DNA from: Aralia elata
Taxonomy: Eukaryota; Streptophyta; Magnoliopsida; Apiales; Araliaceae
Length of the DNA stretch: 64,000 nt
Direction of reading: 5' to 3'
NCBI GenBank assembly: GCA_034770075.1
Contig: CM068382.1
Span: 17,478,616-17,542,615 of the forward strand
The notes beneath the pieces were generated by a model that saw nothing but the letters and a program-made list of their open reading frames with translations, was not told where the DNA came from and did not search any database. Positions 23,237 to 33,561 of this stretch are shown here, one piece after another. The position numbers and the translations under genes were made by a program. Positions within the stretch are counted from its first letter, which is position 1, and the number at the start of each line of letters is the position of its first letter.

Positions 23237-24325
23237 ATGGCTTCAAAACATATTATCGCAGATCTTAATCAGTGAAATAAATTAGACGAAGATAACTACG
23301 ACGTGTGATACAGGAAAGTCAGGATGGTCTTGGAGGAGCAAGAGGTTGAAGAAACCCTGTTGTCCAAGATGGTAAAACCAGAAGGTGACAATGCAGATGA
23401 TCCGATTAAGGTTGCAGCCTTCGAAAGTTGGCACAAAAAGGATCGTATCGCTCGCATAACGTTATTGAGCTACATGAACAATGACTTTCTGTTTGAGTAT
23501 GAATAGTACTCTACTGCACACGAGATGTGGGAAGCTCTTAAAACTAAGTTTGGTGGCACCTCGTTGACAAGGCTGGGGGAATTAGCCATAAGATTTGATA
23601 GTTACAAAAAAACGTGATAATAACACTATGAAACTTAACACCTTCGAATTATGGTCAATATGATCCGGGAATTAAAAACCGGTGGGACTCAATTGTCAGA
23701 CGAGTAACAGATTTCTGCAGTGGTTTGCTCACTTCCCGATAATTGGGAACATATACGGGTAAACATGACCCATAACGAGAATATCAAGAATTTTGATGAT
23801 ATTCGTCGTCACCTGGAACTTGAGGCTGAGCGCCTTGAGATTGTCAAAACCTCCAGGGTATATGTAGCTGAATCAAACCCTAATTGGAGGCCCAAACCCA
23901 AGAAAGGGAAGAAGAAATCTATTAATCCCACTACGCCTAAAGGGGCTACGAGTGGAGGTGCTAGCAAATGAAAAGGGGCAAACGAGGTTCTGGTAAGAAG
24001 GACAAGACCAAGATGGCATGCTACAACTGTGGCAAGGCGGGACACTTCGCTCGTGAATGCACTGAGTCGAAGAAGGTAATTCCTAGTCCTAATCTATCTA
24101 TGTGCTTAGTATCAAGTATTGTTTTTGTTGCTCATTCTCTCCATATGTGGATTGTAGACTCCGGAGCAACGGACCACATAGCTAGAGATTGGAGTGGATT
24201 TGTAGAATACCGCCATATTCCGGCTGGCAGAAAAGTATACATGGGGAACGATTCTAGCGTGGACGTGCTAGGCACGACACTTACAAACTGGAAATGCGAG
24301 GATGCTTAGCATTGACCCTATATGA
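23237..24325 (+). pseudogene. Copia Gag and protease, broken
   Basis: Starts ATGGCTTC (MASKHIIADLNQ) 23 bases after the Tat target duplication. Readable pieces include KLDEDNYDV, VRMVLEEQEVEETL and KFGGTSLTRLGELAIRF, typical of copia gag. A complete zinc knuckle CYNCGKAGHFAREC (CX2CX4HX4C) is at 24019-24060 and the protease motif WIVDSGATDHIA at about 24148-24183. Stop codons appear within the first 30 codons and near 23504, and frames change several times, so no protein of useful length can be made. Confidence 0.85.
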
Positions 24326-25240
24326 TGTACTTTATGCACCGGATGTCCGGCAGAATTTATTTTCTGTTTATCAATACTACGTTTGGGATATTCTGTTATG
24401 TTTGAGAATAATTCTGTAATAATTTCATTTGGGACGAATATTGTTGGATATGGTTTTGTATCAAATGGTTTTATGGTTTTGGATACTATTGATTCTAGTA
24501 TTAATAGTGATGATTCTTATTCATTGCTTGTTGAAAATGATCATAATAGTTCAATTCAATGGCATGCTAGATTAGGCCATATTGGACAAGATAGAATGGC
24601 TAGGTTAGCTCGAGCAGGTCTTTTAGGCCCACTCGCTAAGGTCAATCTACCCACATGTGAACATTGTTTAGCAGATAAATCAACTAGAAAATCATTTGGT
24701 AAAGCTACTAGGGCAGAAACAACTTTGCAACTCATTCATTCAGACATCTGTGGCCCTTTGAATGTTAAAGAAAGGCATGGACGTTCCTACTTTCTCACAA
24801 TGATAGATGACTATACGCGTTTCGGGTACACTTTCTTGATCTCTCATAAGTCTGAGGCATTAGAATGCTTTAAACGTTATTTGATTGAGAAACAGTTAGA
24901 CAAAATTAAGTGTTAAGGCACTAAGAACTGACCGAGACCGCGAGCATCTGTCCGATCAGTTTAAAGCATTATATGAAGAAAGAGGGATAATCAGGCAACT
25001 GACAATCCCTAGAACTCCGCAACAAAATGGTGTGGCAGAGAGGAGGAACCGGACATTATTAGACATGGTTAGATCTATGATGGCGCAAACAAATTTGCCT
25101 ATCTCTTATTGGGGTGATGCATTATTGACTGCGACGTATATACTTAATCGTGTACCTTCAAAATCAGTATAGTCCACCCCATATGAAATGTAGACTAGTA
25201 GAAAGCCCGAATTGGGCCATATGCGGCCATGGGGATTAGC
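24326..25240 (+). pseudogene. Copia integrase region, broken
   Basis: The intact stretch 24383-24916 holds the pre-integrase His/Cys zinc site (HARLGHIGQDRM ... CEHC) and the start of the catalytic core (IHSDICGPLN, FLTMIDDYTRFGY). After 24916 a one-base shift moves the frame; TPQQNGVAERRNRTLLDMV (with the catalytic Glu) and TYILNRVPSKS lie at about 25015-25165. Stops follow. Confidence 0.85.
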
Positions 25241-25730
25241 AGCTTTCGTACACAACACTTCTCATCAACATGAGAAGTTGGGCCCGAGGGGTAAGAAGTG
25301 TATCTTTATAAGATATTCTGAACACTCCAAAGGCTATGTGTTTATTGGAGAGCAGCCTGATGGGACTATATCCGAGATAGAGTCATGAGATGCAAATTTC
25401 CTTGAGATGGATTTCCCTAACAGAGGTGATGTGAGCAAGGAGATGAACCTTTATGAGATGGAGAAAGATTTAGACACCCCAAATCGTACAGTAGAGACCA
25501 AAGAGGATATTCCTTAGGCTCATATAGATAGTGGGAGTGACATACCTTCGAGTAGTTCTTTTCCATCGAATGAAGAGTCTCTTGTTCCTCAAATACGTAG
25601 AAGTCAAAGAGGTAACATTCCACGTCATTTCTTTGAGATTGAGGGGAATGCTTTTGTGGCTGATACGCGGGAAGAGGAGGAACCTTGATCTTATCGAGAT
25701 GCTTTATCATCTGTTGTAAGCGACAAATGG
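25241..25730 (+). pseudogene. Copia integrase C-terminus and linker to reverse transcriptase, broken
   Basis: Readable words such as GPRGKKCIFIRYSEHSKGYV and IRRSQRGNIPRHF are typical of the copia region between integrase and reverse transcriptase. Several stop codons interrupt it. Confidence 0.7.
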
Positions 25731-27245
25731 ATGATTGCAATGGAAGATGAAATGGAGTCCATGAGGACTAATCAAATTTGGAATTTAGTTGACCTTCCAC
25801 CAGGGCGTAAGGCTATTGGGAACAAATGGGTTCTTAAAGTCAAACGCAAGGCGAATGGTTCCATTGAAAGGTACAAAACTCGTCTTGTAGCCAACGACCA
25901 CACCCAACAAGAGGGAATTGATTATGAGGAAACCTTCTCACCAGTTGTAAGGTTTGCTTCAATTCGCCTTATTTTAGCAATTGTCGTACATTTGGATTTA
26001 GAGTTGTATCAAATGGACGTGAAGACAACTTTTCTCAATGGAGATTTAGCTGAGGAAATATACATTGATCAGCCAGAGGGTTTTATCGTAGAAGGACAAG
26101 AGCGCAAAGTATGCAAGCTCAAATGTTCTATCTATGGTTTGAAACAGGCTTCCAGACAATGGTATCTCAGATTCCATCGAGCCGTCATTAGTGATGGGTT
26201 TACGATGATCGAGGAAGACCATTGTGTGTATATCAAACGGTCCAAAGATAAATTCCTTATCCTATCGATGTATGTCGACGATATTCTACTAGTTGGGAAC
26301 GATAATGAGATAATTGTCGCTACCAAAGGGTGGTTGTCCTCTAATTTCGAGATGAAGGACATGGGAGAAGCAGCTTATATTCTTGGAGCTAAGATCTATA
26401 GAGATCGCTCAAGAAAGCTTCTTGGTTTGTCTCAAGAGACTTACTTTAAGAAGGTTCTGGAGCAATTCCAGATAAGCAACTGCAAACCCATAGACACTCC
26501 TATCGCTAAAAGCGATGCCATTGGACCCAAACAATGCCCTACTTCTCCCGAAGAAATTAAGAAAATGTCCCATTATCCATATGGCAATGCTATAGGAAAG
26601 CTAATGTATGCAGTTGTATGTACTCGGCCTGATATAGCATATGTGGTTGGTTATCTCGGTCGTTATCAGTCAAACCCTGGAATTGCTCATTGGAAGGCAA
26701 TCAAAAGAATCTTGCGATATTTGAAGGGTACTTTGGACTACATGTTATGCTATGGAGGACCGGACCTGCGATTGATTGGTTACTCTGATGCCAGTTGGGG
26801 AGGTAACCAGGGAATACGCAAGTCGACCTCAGGATATGCATTCTTGCTACATGGTGGTGCCATCACTTGGTGTAACAAGAAACAGACTTGCGTTGCTCTT
26901 TCGACAATGGAGTCAGAGTTTGTAGCATGTACGTCAGCTGTTCAGGATGCTTTGTGGCTGAGGAGATTCTTCGATGATCTTGGAGTCATCCTTAATGCTT
27001 CAGACCCCGTTACTATTTTCTGTGATAGTACATCGACCCTAGATTACACTAAGGACCTTAAGTATCACGGTAGGACGAAGTACATTGACCTGAGGATGAA
27101 CTTTATTAGAGAGAATATAGCAAATAATGAGGTGATATTGAAGTACATGCCCACTGACCTTATAGTAGCAAATCTCTTAACGAAACCTATTCCGAAAGAT
27201 GCCTTTTGCAGGCACGTTAGTTCGTTAGGCCTTCGTAGGGTTTGA
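25731..27245 (+). CDS. Copia reverse transcriptase and RNase H
   Basis: Longest open part of the element, 504 codons. Reverse transcriptase: NKWVLKVKRKANGSIERYK, YEETFSPVVRFASIR, MDVKTTFLNGDLAEEIYI and catalytic YVDDILL (YVDD at 26271-26282). RNase H follows from about 26740 with GYSDASWGG, ALSTMESEFVA and the terminal LLTKPIPKDAF. The frame is open upstream only to 25731, so the polyprotein is not intact; this part alone would not support replication. Confidence 0.9.
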   Translation: MIAMEDEMESMRTNQIWNLVDLPPGRKAIGNKWVLKVKRKANGSIERYKTRLVANDHTQQEGIDYEETFSPVVRFASIRLILAIVVHLDLELYQMDVKTTFLNGDLAEEIYIDQPEGFIVEGQERKVCKLKCSIYGLKQASRQWYLRFHRAVISDGFTMIEEDHCVYIKRSKDKFLILSMYVDDILLVGNDNEIIVATKGWLSSNFEMKDMGEAAYILGAKIYRDRSRKLLGLSQETYFKKVLEQFQISNCKPIDTPIAKSDAIGPKQCPTSPEEIKKMSHYPYGNAIGKLMYAVVCTRPDIAYVVGYLGRYQSNPGIAHWKAIKRILRYLKGTLDYMLCYGGPDLRLIGYSDASWGGNQGIRKSTSGYAFLLHGGAITWCNKKQTCVALSTMESEFVACTSAVQDALWLRRFFDDLGVILNASDPVTIFCDSTSTLDYTKDLKYHGRTKYIDLRMNFIRENIANNEVILKYMPTDLIVANLLTKPIPKDAFCRHVSSLGLRRV

Positions 27246-28632
27246 TGTACTTTCTTTGTTACTGGAATATCACTCATTGTATGGCTTGTATTTGAGATAT
27301 TCACTATTATTTCGAGACATTTATCATATATGCTAGATTCATTTGTTCCCACTTATGATTGTGATAGCGCACATGATAAACATTATTAGTTCACACAGTT
27401 ATTATGCATATTGGATATGCACACACTAAATATATGTCAACAAGTTGATTGGCTCACTCACATGAGCAATCACCCTTAGCGCTTTGAAAAGCAAGCAAGG
27501 TTGAGACAGTTCATCAGATTGGCGCTTTGAGTAGCGAGTTATTGATACTTTGAATAAGCAATCAATTGGCGCTTAGTAGCGAGCAATATGAACATAATGT
27601 CGCCTTGGCATGTGCCAAGATGAGGTTAATTTAGTTAACCAAATATAAGATGTTCCACCATCTATATGAACCTGTACTGATAGCCGGATGCGAAGTTCAG
27701 AGTTGGCGCTTGGGAAAGCGAGCAATCTGGAAATTCGAGTTAGGCGCTTGTGGAGCGACTGAACTAAGATCCGTACGGCATGACTACAAGATATATGCTC
27801 ATATTGAAGAGATTGTCTGCCGTAACATGATAACCGGACACGAGATTTCAAATGTGACGCTTTGATAAGCGAGCAATTTGAAATGTTCGGGTTATCCACT
27901 TTAGGAATGACTAGACTAAGGTCCGCACAACAAGACTATAGAATAGTATGTTGTGAGAGGGTTACATGAGCTAAGCGATCATGCAATGGAGGTGAGAGAA
28001 TGAATCCCTGTTTTCTCACCATGTGAGTCCAGTAGGATAGGATTGTTAGTCCTACATCTAGTGCTCTTTGTGATCTTTGACTATACTACAAAGATATGGA
28101 TTGATGTTGCTACTTTGGTTTCGATTCCTACGGTCAGGATTGATGAGACAATAAGGACCGAATCTGGGAAAGCAGTTAATTCATATCTAAGTAGTATTAT
28201 GGCAAAGGGAAGACAATTTGATTTCACCTCGTTCTGCACTTATTGTCGACAACTATGGCGCTTTGATAGCGATATAGTAATAAGTGAGATACGAAATGGA
28301 CTAGGGCCCAAAGGTGGTTAAGTATGGCTCTCTGAGGGATTAGAGATGCTTAACCTTATGAAAATCAAATGTGTCTGGAGTACTCTGAGTTTATGGCTTG
28401 TAGCATCTACGTCAACTAATTGAGTTTGGCGTGATAGCTCCCGCACTGTTTTTCTTTAAAAGGGTAGATGTCTCTATGTTGGCCCTAACGGGTTTGATAT
28501 AGAGCTCCCGCATTGTAGGTGAACTCAGCGGTCGCACGGTCCGACAACTGAAGATTTACGAGTTTTTGGTTTGAGCTATATTTTTTGGCAAATGTGAGGA
28601 TTACGTCGTCCCTGCCATGGGCGAATGGGAGA
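27246..28632 (+). repeat. Copia 3' untranslated region with hairpin-forming repeats
   Basis: No gene supported. At least eight diverged copies of a GGCGCTTTGATAAGCGAGCA-like word lie near 27479, 27521, 27547, 27568, 27704, 27742, 27857 and 28256. Each can pair CGCTT with AAGCG (or a shorter version). The stretch just before the right LTR, GGGCGAATGGGAGA (28619-28632), is the likely polypurine tract. Confidence 0.65.
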
Positions 28633-29043
28633 TGTTGGAAAATAGCACATTATGAAGGACTTTCTCCTCACACCCAAAACATGTGTTTTGGTATGTAACA
28701 TGTTTTGCACCATGCATCATGTGTTACATGTATTTTTGGTGTCTTGGCTCTTCACTCCTCTCTCTCTCCTTCTTCATATATGCAGTATATGTTGCTTCCC
28801 TCTGGGGGATCGGAGGAGATTGGTAGAGAGAGAAAATTGCATGAAATAATAACAAGCAAATAGTAAATATTAAGCTCCCAAAGAATTCTGTAAATTCTTG
28901 TTGAACGGATCGTAGAATTGAGCTCCGTTTTCATCACACAAAGATTGTAATTTGGAGACACCGCTGGGTCGTTGGATTTGTTCGAGATTTTTCGCACCAA
29001 AATTTAAATACACTTTAAGAAATATGTTTTGGTTCTCGAATAT
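28633..29043 (+). repeat. Copia right LTR, 3' end missing
   Basis: Begins TGTTGGAAAATAGC and matches the left LTR until GGTTCTCGAATAT. The last roughly 40 bases (through CCCTTCA in the left LTR) are absent, replaced directly by UGT exon sequence. It has about 48 bases, including a CT-rich piece, that the left LTR lacks. Confidence 0.85.
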
Positions 29044-29180
29044 ATTGAGGTTGGTGAGCTTCTTTTAAAGGTGAGTTAGATACTTTAGTTTTTGTTGATA
29101 TGCCTGTAGTAGTGATAGTATTAATTTGTAAATGGATAGTCTAATTGGAGATATTATGATCCTTATTGATACAGTTTTTC
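29044..29180 (+). pseudogene. UGT copy 1, end of exon 1 and start of intron
   Basis: ATTGAGGTTGGTGAGC ... TTTTAAAG/GTGAG matches the end of exon 1 of copy 2 (ATTGAGTTGGGTGAGG ... TTTCAAAG/GTGAG), with the donor site at 29071. The intron start also resembles copy 2 (TTGATATGCCTGTAGTAGTG against GTCAATATGCCTTCGCTAGT). No second exon for this copy was found before copy 2 begins, so copy 1 is also truncated at its 3' side. Confidence 0.85.
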
Positions 29181-30286
29181 GTACGTGTATATACTTGGTA
29201 AATATTTCATGATTTAGTGAGTTCAAAATAGACGATTTATTTGGAGTTTATAAAAATAAATTGTATTTTATATAACCAAAAGCTGCATTGCATATTATAT
29301 TTATTATATAAATATTATACAAGCTCAATTTACAACTCTTTGTTATATAAAATATTATTTATTTTTATAAATTATCCAAATGGACTATCCATATATTTTA
29401 AACTGCCTAGACTTGTGATCCTTGGTAAATGGTTTAGGGGTGTGATAGAGAGGGATATTAAAATAAATAGATGTGCAATATTAAATTATATTCATCCTAA
29501 AAGTAATATAAATAATAAACAAATAATACAATTATCTTATATGTTTACTTAGATATAAAAGAAAACAACTCATAATTAATACTTGTCCAAATATGCCTGG
29601 ATAAAAATTATCTAATTACCTATTATTACTATATGATCCATTTTCACTCGAAAAATTTGTAAATAGGAACATAGTTGTTAATCACCGACTACTAAAGAGT
29701 CATTTTTAAGACTTGCGGAAGTTTATGCAAATTCAAAAGGCAAACAAAAATTTTCTAGTACAATTTATCAATAGTCCATACTCCATACATCCCAGAATTT
29801 ATCACCTAAATTTCACTTATTAACAAGAACTAATTAGGGTGTTGTTATATAAAAATATGTCGATATCAAATACTGTTATATATAGATACATGACATAAAA
29901 TTAAATGTAATATATTATTTTATTGCTTACCATTCGACATAAAATTATTTAGTAGACATAAACTATTTTCCTTAATTAGACCTATAAGGTAGTAACAACT
30001 GGCATAGTCTCTGTTCTCCACTAAAATCATATAGTCTTAAATAAACAATTTCTAGGCCAAATGACTTCAATCTTCCTTGGAAAAATGGTGGAGGAAAGAA
30101 ATACTCTGACAAAAGCAAATCTTATCTTATGCAGATAGATGAAATTAAAAAATATTAAAGCCATTAAAAATAAAAGTAGTAGTAGGTATTCCATCGAACT
30201 AACATAGCTTTATAGAATAAGTAAAGATTCAAACCAACCAAAATCAAGCTTCCACTTATAAACTTAGCACAAATACATTTGAGATC
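29181..30286. other. Intergenic AT-rich region between the two UGT copies
   Basis: About 1.1 kb, AT-rich, no gene or recognisable element. The last 100 bases should hold the promoter of copy 2; a direct leader AACTTAGCACAAATACATTTGAG precedes the start codon and resembles the leader of copy 1. Confidence 0.5.
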
Positions 30287-30809
30287 ATGGATTTATCAAG
30301 AAAAAATTCTCCCTCCTCATGTACTCCTCTTCCCTTTACCACTACAAGGCCCTGTAAATTGCATGCTCAAACTAGCCGAGTTTTTCTCCCTTGCCGGGCT
30401 CCATGTCACCTTCCTCAACACCCACCACATCCACCACCGCCTGCTCAAACACGCCCATATTCAATCCCGGTTTGCTCCTTATCCCAAATTTCGATTCGAA
30501 ACCATTTCAGATGGCCTTCCCGAAGACCACCAACGTTCCGGTGATCGGTTCATTGACATCGTTGATGGTTTACAAGTTGTAACAAAGCCACTTTTCAAAG
30601 AGATGTTAGCTTCTGGCAGCTTGAGTTCTAAGTCAGGCACGCCTATAACGTGCATAATAGCAGATGGGTTCTTCAGTTTTGCTCTTGATGTTGCTAAAGA
30701 GGTTGGGATTCCACTTTTTTATTTTGAAACGATAAGCCCTTGCGCTGTCTGGGTTCATTTTTGTCTTCCTAAACTGATTGAGTTGGGTGAGGTTCCTTTC
30801 AAAGGTGAG

Positions 30810-30850
<41 letters not shown>

Positions 30851-32965
30851 CATATTTGTCAATATGCCTTCGCTAGTGATAATATTGACTAAATCCTCCA
30901 GTTTATCGCATAATAATTTTCATAATAGGCAAACCCCACCTTCCATATATCCTCTAAGTTGATCTAGTTATACAAAGTTTACTCTTGTTTCTGTCGAAAT
31001 ATATATGCATGTACCGCCTGTGCCATCTAAGATGGGAGAACTATGACTGTTTTGACTACACTTGGGTATTTGATAGTTATTATATTTGAAGGTCGACGAT
31101 CTCATTACAAGGTGAAAAAATGAAAGAAGGATCAGTCTTACATTTTGGTCAATAATTTTTGGGCGAGAAATTGTCTTTTTGTGGTGAACTAGTGATGATT
31201 CTTGTTGAAACTTGATACAGTTTTTTAAAACGCTTATGTTAGTGTTGTGAAATGGTTTGTAGTGTGAAATGGTCTATTGTGTGCTTGAAAGGGACAAGAA
31301 AATTGTGCTAATATTATACTCTCCATCCCAAAAATAATACTTATTTGTTTAAATATATATAGAAGAAAGTGAGATTTAACTTTTTCTAGTTGAAGATGAT
31401 TAGTATTTATAGAAATTTCCCTTAGGCTTCACGTGTTCTCTACATGAGGTGTTGCGGGGACGTGTCCTGATCTTTATGGATCTACTTCCAAACCAATGTT
31501 TGAGGATATTTTGTCTATGATGATGAGATCACATCAGGTATAACAGAAAACTGGTGTGTAGAGAGATAATTTACATATTTTCCGACCACCTTATGATCAG
31601 TTTGGATCACTAGGACACTTGTCACAGGATCTGTAGTTTGGGGTAACCCGTATAATTAATACAGGTCAGGTGGTGACGAAACAATGTGATTTCTTCGGGT
31701 ATACATATATCTTAATTAACTTTCGATGCATATGACATAGACTAGTGGTATACGCTGCTTTCAAAATTTGACAGATCTGCCTGTAAAAGATATGGTTCAA
31801 TTTCTTCTAGGGAATTTTTACAGGAAATTATTATAGCATTTAATTTCTCATAATCTATATCATATTCTAGTTCCTTCAAATAAATTTATGTCACAATGCA
31901 AGTTTTTTTTATGTGGCTAGGAATGAAATGGAGGGTTGAATGCTTATTATTGTGTCACTTTGTAAAGTCATAATTCAGATGTGAGCATTTAATTTTGATT
32001 TTTTCCTACTGGTCAGGAAATGATTTAGATGCAAAGATAACATGTGTTCCCGGAATGGAAGGTTTTCTCCGACGCCGTGATCTGCCGAGCTTTTGCCGGA
32101 CCAATGACCTTAACGACCGTATCGTTCAACTTGTTCTAAAGGAGGACCAAGAACTGCCAAAAGCTCAAGGACTCATACTCAATACATCTGAAGAATTAGA
32201 AGGTCCAATTCTTTCTCACATAAGAACTATATGTCCGAACCTTTACCCCATAGGCCCAATCCATGCACTCCACAAGTCCATACTTTCAGCAGATAAAACC
32301 CCACGACAAGTCAACTCTTCAAATAGCCTATGGGAAGATGACAGAAGCTGCATGACGTGGCTCGACGCCCAGCCTCGGAAATCCGTTATCTATGTCAGCA
32401 TTGGAAGTCTTGCAGTCATGACAAGGGACCAACTCTTGGAGTTTTGGCATGGTTTGGTGAATAGCGGAAAGCGCTTCTTGTGGGTCCGACGCCTAGGATC
32501 TGTCACCGGAGAAGACAAAAATTGTGAAACTCCGGAGGAACTGTCCGATGCTACGAAGGAGAGGGGGTGCATTGTGGGTTGGGTTCAACAAGAAGAGGTA
32601 CTAGGGCACCCTTCAATAGGTGCCTTTTTTGACTCATAGTGGGTGGAAACTCAACTATAGAAAGCATAGTTGAGGGGGTGCCTATGATTTGTTGGGCCTA
32701 TTTTGTGGACCAACAAGTGAATAGTAGGTTTGTAGGGGAAGTGTGGAGGATTGGAGTGGATATGAAAGATAGCTATGATAGGGGTATAATTGAGAAAATG
32801 ATTAGGGATGTTATGGAGGTGAGGAAAGATGAATTTGAGGAATCTGCCAAAGTTATGGCCAAATTGGCTAGACAAAGTGTTTGCGAAGGTGGATCATCTT
32901 ATTATAGTTTAGATCGGCTAATTAACGACATAAGAAAGATGAGCTTATTGACACCACATGCGTAA
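30287..32965 (+). pseudogene. UDP-glycosyltransferase (UGT709-like) copy 2, two exons, three single-base shifts
   Basis: Family-1 glycosyltransferases move sugar from UDP-sugar to small molecules in the cytosol. Exon 1 is 30287-30804 (acceptor half: VLLFPLPLQGPVNCML, FETISDGLPEDHQRSGDR, CIIADGFFSFALDVAKEVG). The intron is 30805-32016 with GT/AG ends and joins in phase as FKGNDLDAK. Exon 2, 32017-32965, has GMEGFLRRRDLPSFCR, KSVIYVSIGSLAVMT and the sugar-donor PSPG box from about 32580 (WVQQEEVLGHPSIGAF ... STIESIVEGVPM ... YFVDQQ). The best ATG (30287) is one base out of frame, with one A too many in the run 30301-30306. Inside the PSPG box an extra T (32625-32630) and an extra A (32647-32649) break the frame. 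The catalytic His of QGH is Pro (30351-30353), while the partner Asp in ADG is kept. I infer a recent pseudogene, or assembly errors at runs; the closest relatives by motif are UGT709 enzymes such as 7-deoxyloganetic acid glucosyltransferase. Confidence 0.85.
30813..30850. repeat. CA/TA microsatellite in the UGT intron
   Basis: An (AC)n run followed by a short TA run, just inside the donor site of the copy 2 intron. Confidence 0.9.
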
Positions 32966-33561
32966 TAATTCTAAGTTTTTTTTTGTAATTTGTAACATGC
33001 ATGTATCTTCAAATATTTATAAAAGATTGATCCAAACCTTCATATTTTTATCTCAATAATGAGTATAATATTATAAAAAAAAATGCTTTACATGTCAAGT
33101 TTACATATAGCAAATATACAAGCAAAATTATTTACAAATGGGGCTTCCTTTCTTTCTACTATTTATTTATTTTTGGTGAAATAGAGTAACAGCTTTGTTG
33201 CTGAGAGTCAACTTCAAGTCATCACTTAAAGCTTCATCCAATATCCGGTCAACTAAGGCAACTATAAGCCGTCAAACACATAATATATAGTTATACGTAT
33301 GCGGTGATGCAACCCACAGAACATTACAACTAATACAGTCCAAGAATAAAAATAAAAATCTCAATATATGTATCAGTTTGTACATATCCCTCGTCTTACT
33401 ATGGGCTTGTAAAGAGACAGATAAACACATTAAATATATAGATGTTATTATTGTATTGAACACTTTTTGTATTTTAAAAATGATAAACAACACTATTTTC
33501 TCCTTCCATCAAGTATTTTAGATATTTCAATTATTCAATATATATATATATATATATATTT
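32966..33561. other. Downstream region of UGT copy 2
   Basis: AT-rich, no gene seen; should hold the polyadenylation region. It ends in a TA microsatellite (about 33540-33558) into which the next LTR element inserted. Confidence 0.5.

Larger units (their letters stand above)
6914..29043 (+). mobile_element. Ty1/copia LTR retrotransposon, inserted in UGT copy 1 and itself interrupted
   Basis: Left LTR 6914-7315 and right LTR 28633-29043 share about 92% identity over 360 compared bases. A tRNA-iMet primer site (TGGTATCAGAGC, 7317-7328) follows the left LTR. The leader runs to 8684, then a Tat element (8685-23209) interrupts it; gag and pol resume at 23215. Without the inner insertion the element would be about 7.6 kb. 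The last roughly 40 bases of the right LTR and the target duplication are missing at the host junction (29043/29044). Coding regions carry many stops and shifts, so it is dead. Confidence 0.9.

Noticed and set aside
29241..29552. 103-codon frame between UGT copies
   Set aside because: AT-driven Ile/Tyr/Asn-rich sequence without homologous features.
31317..31350. Possible Stowaway-type MITE end (CTCCATCCCAAAAATAATA)
   Set aside because: Only one end seen in the UGT intron; no matching inverted end or TA duplication could be found.
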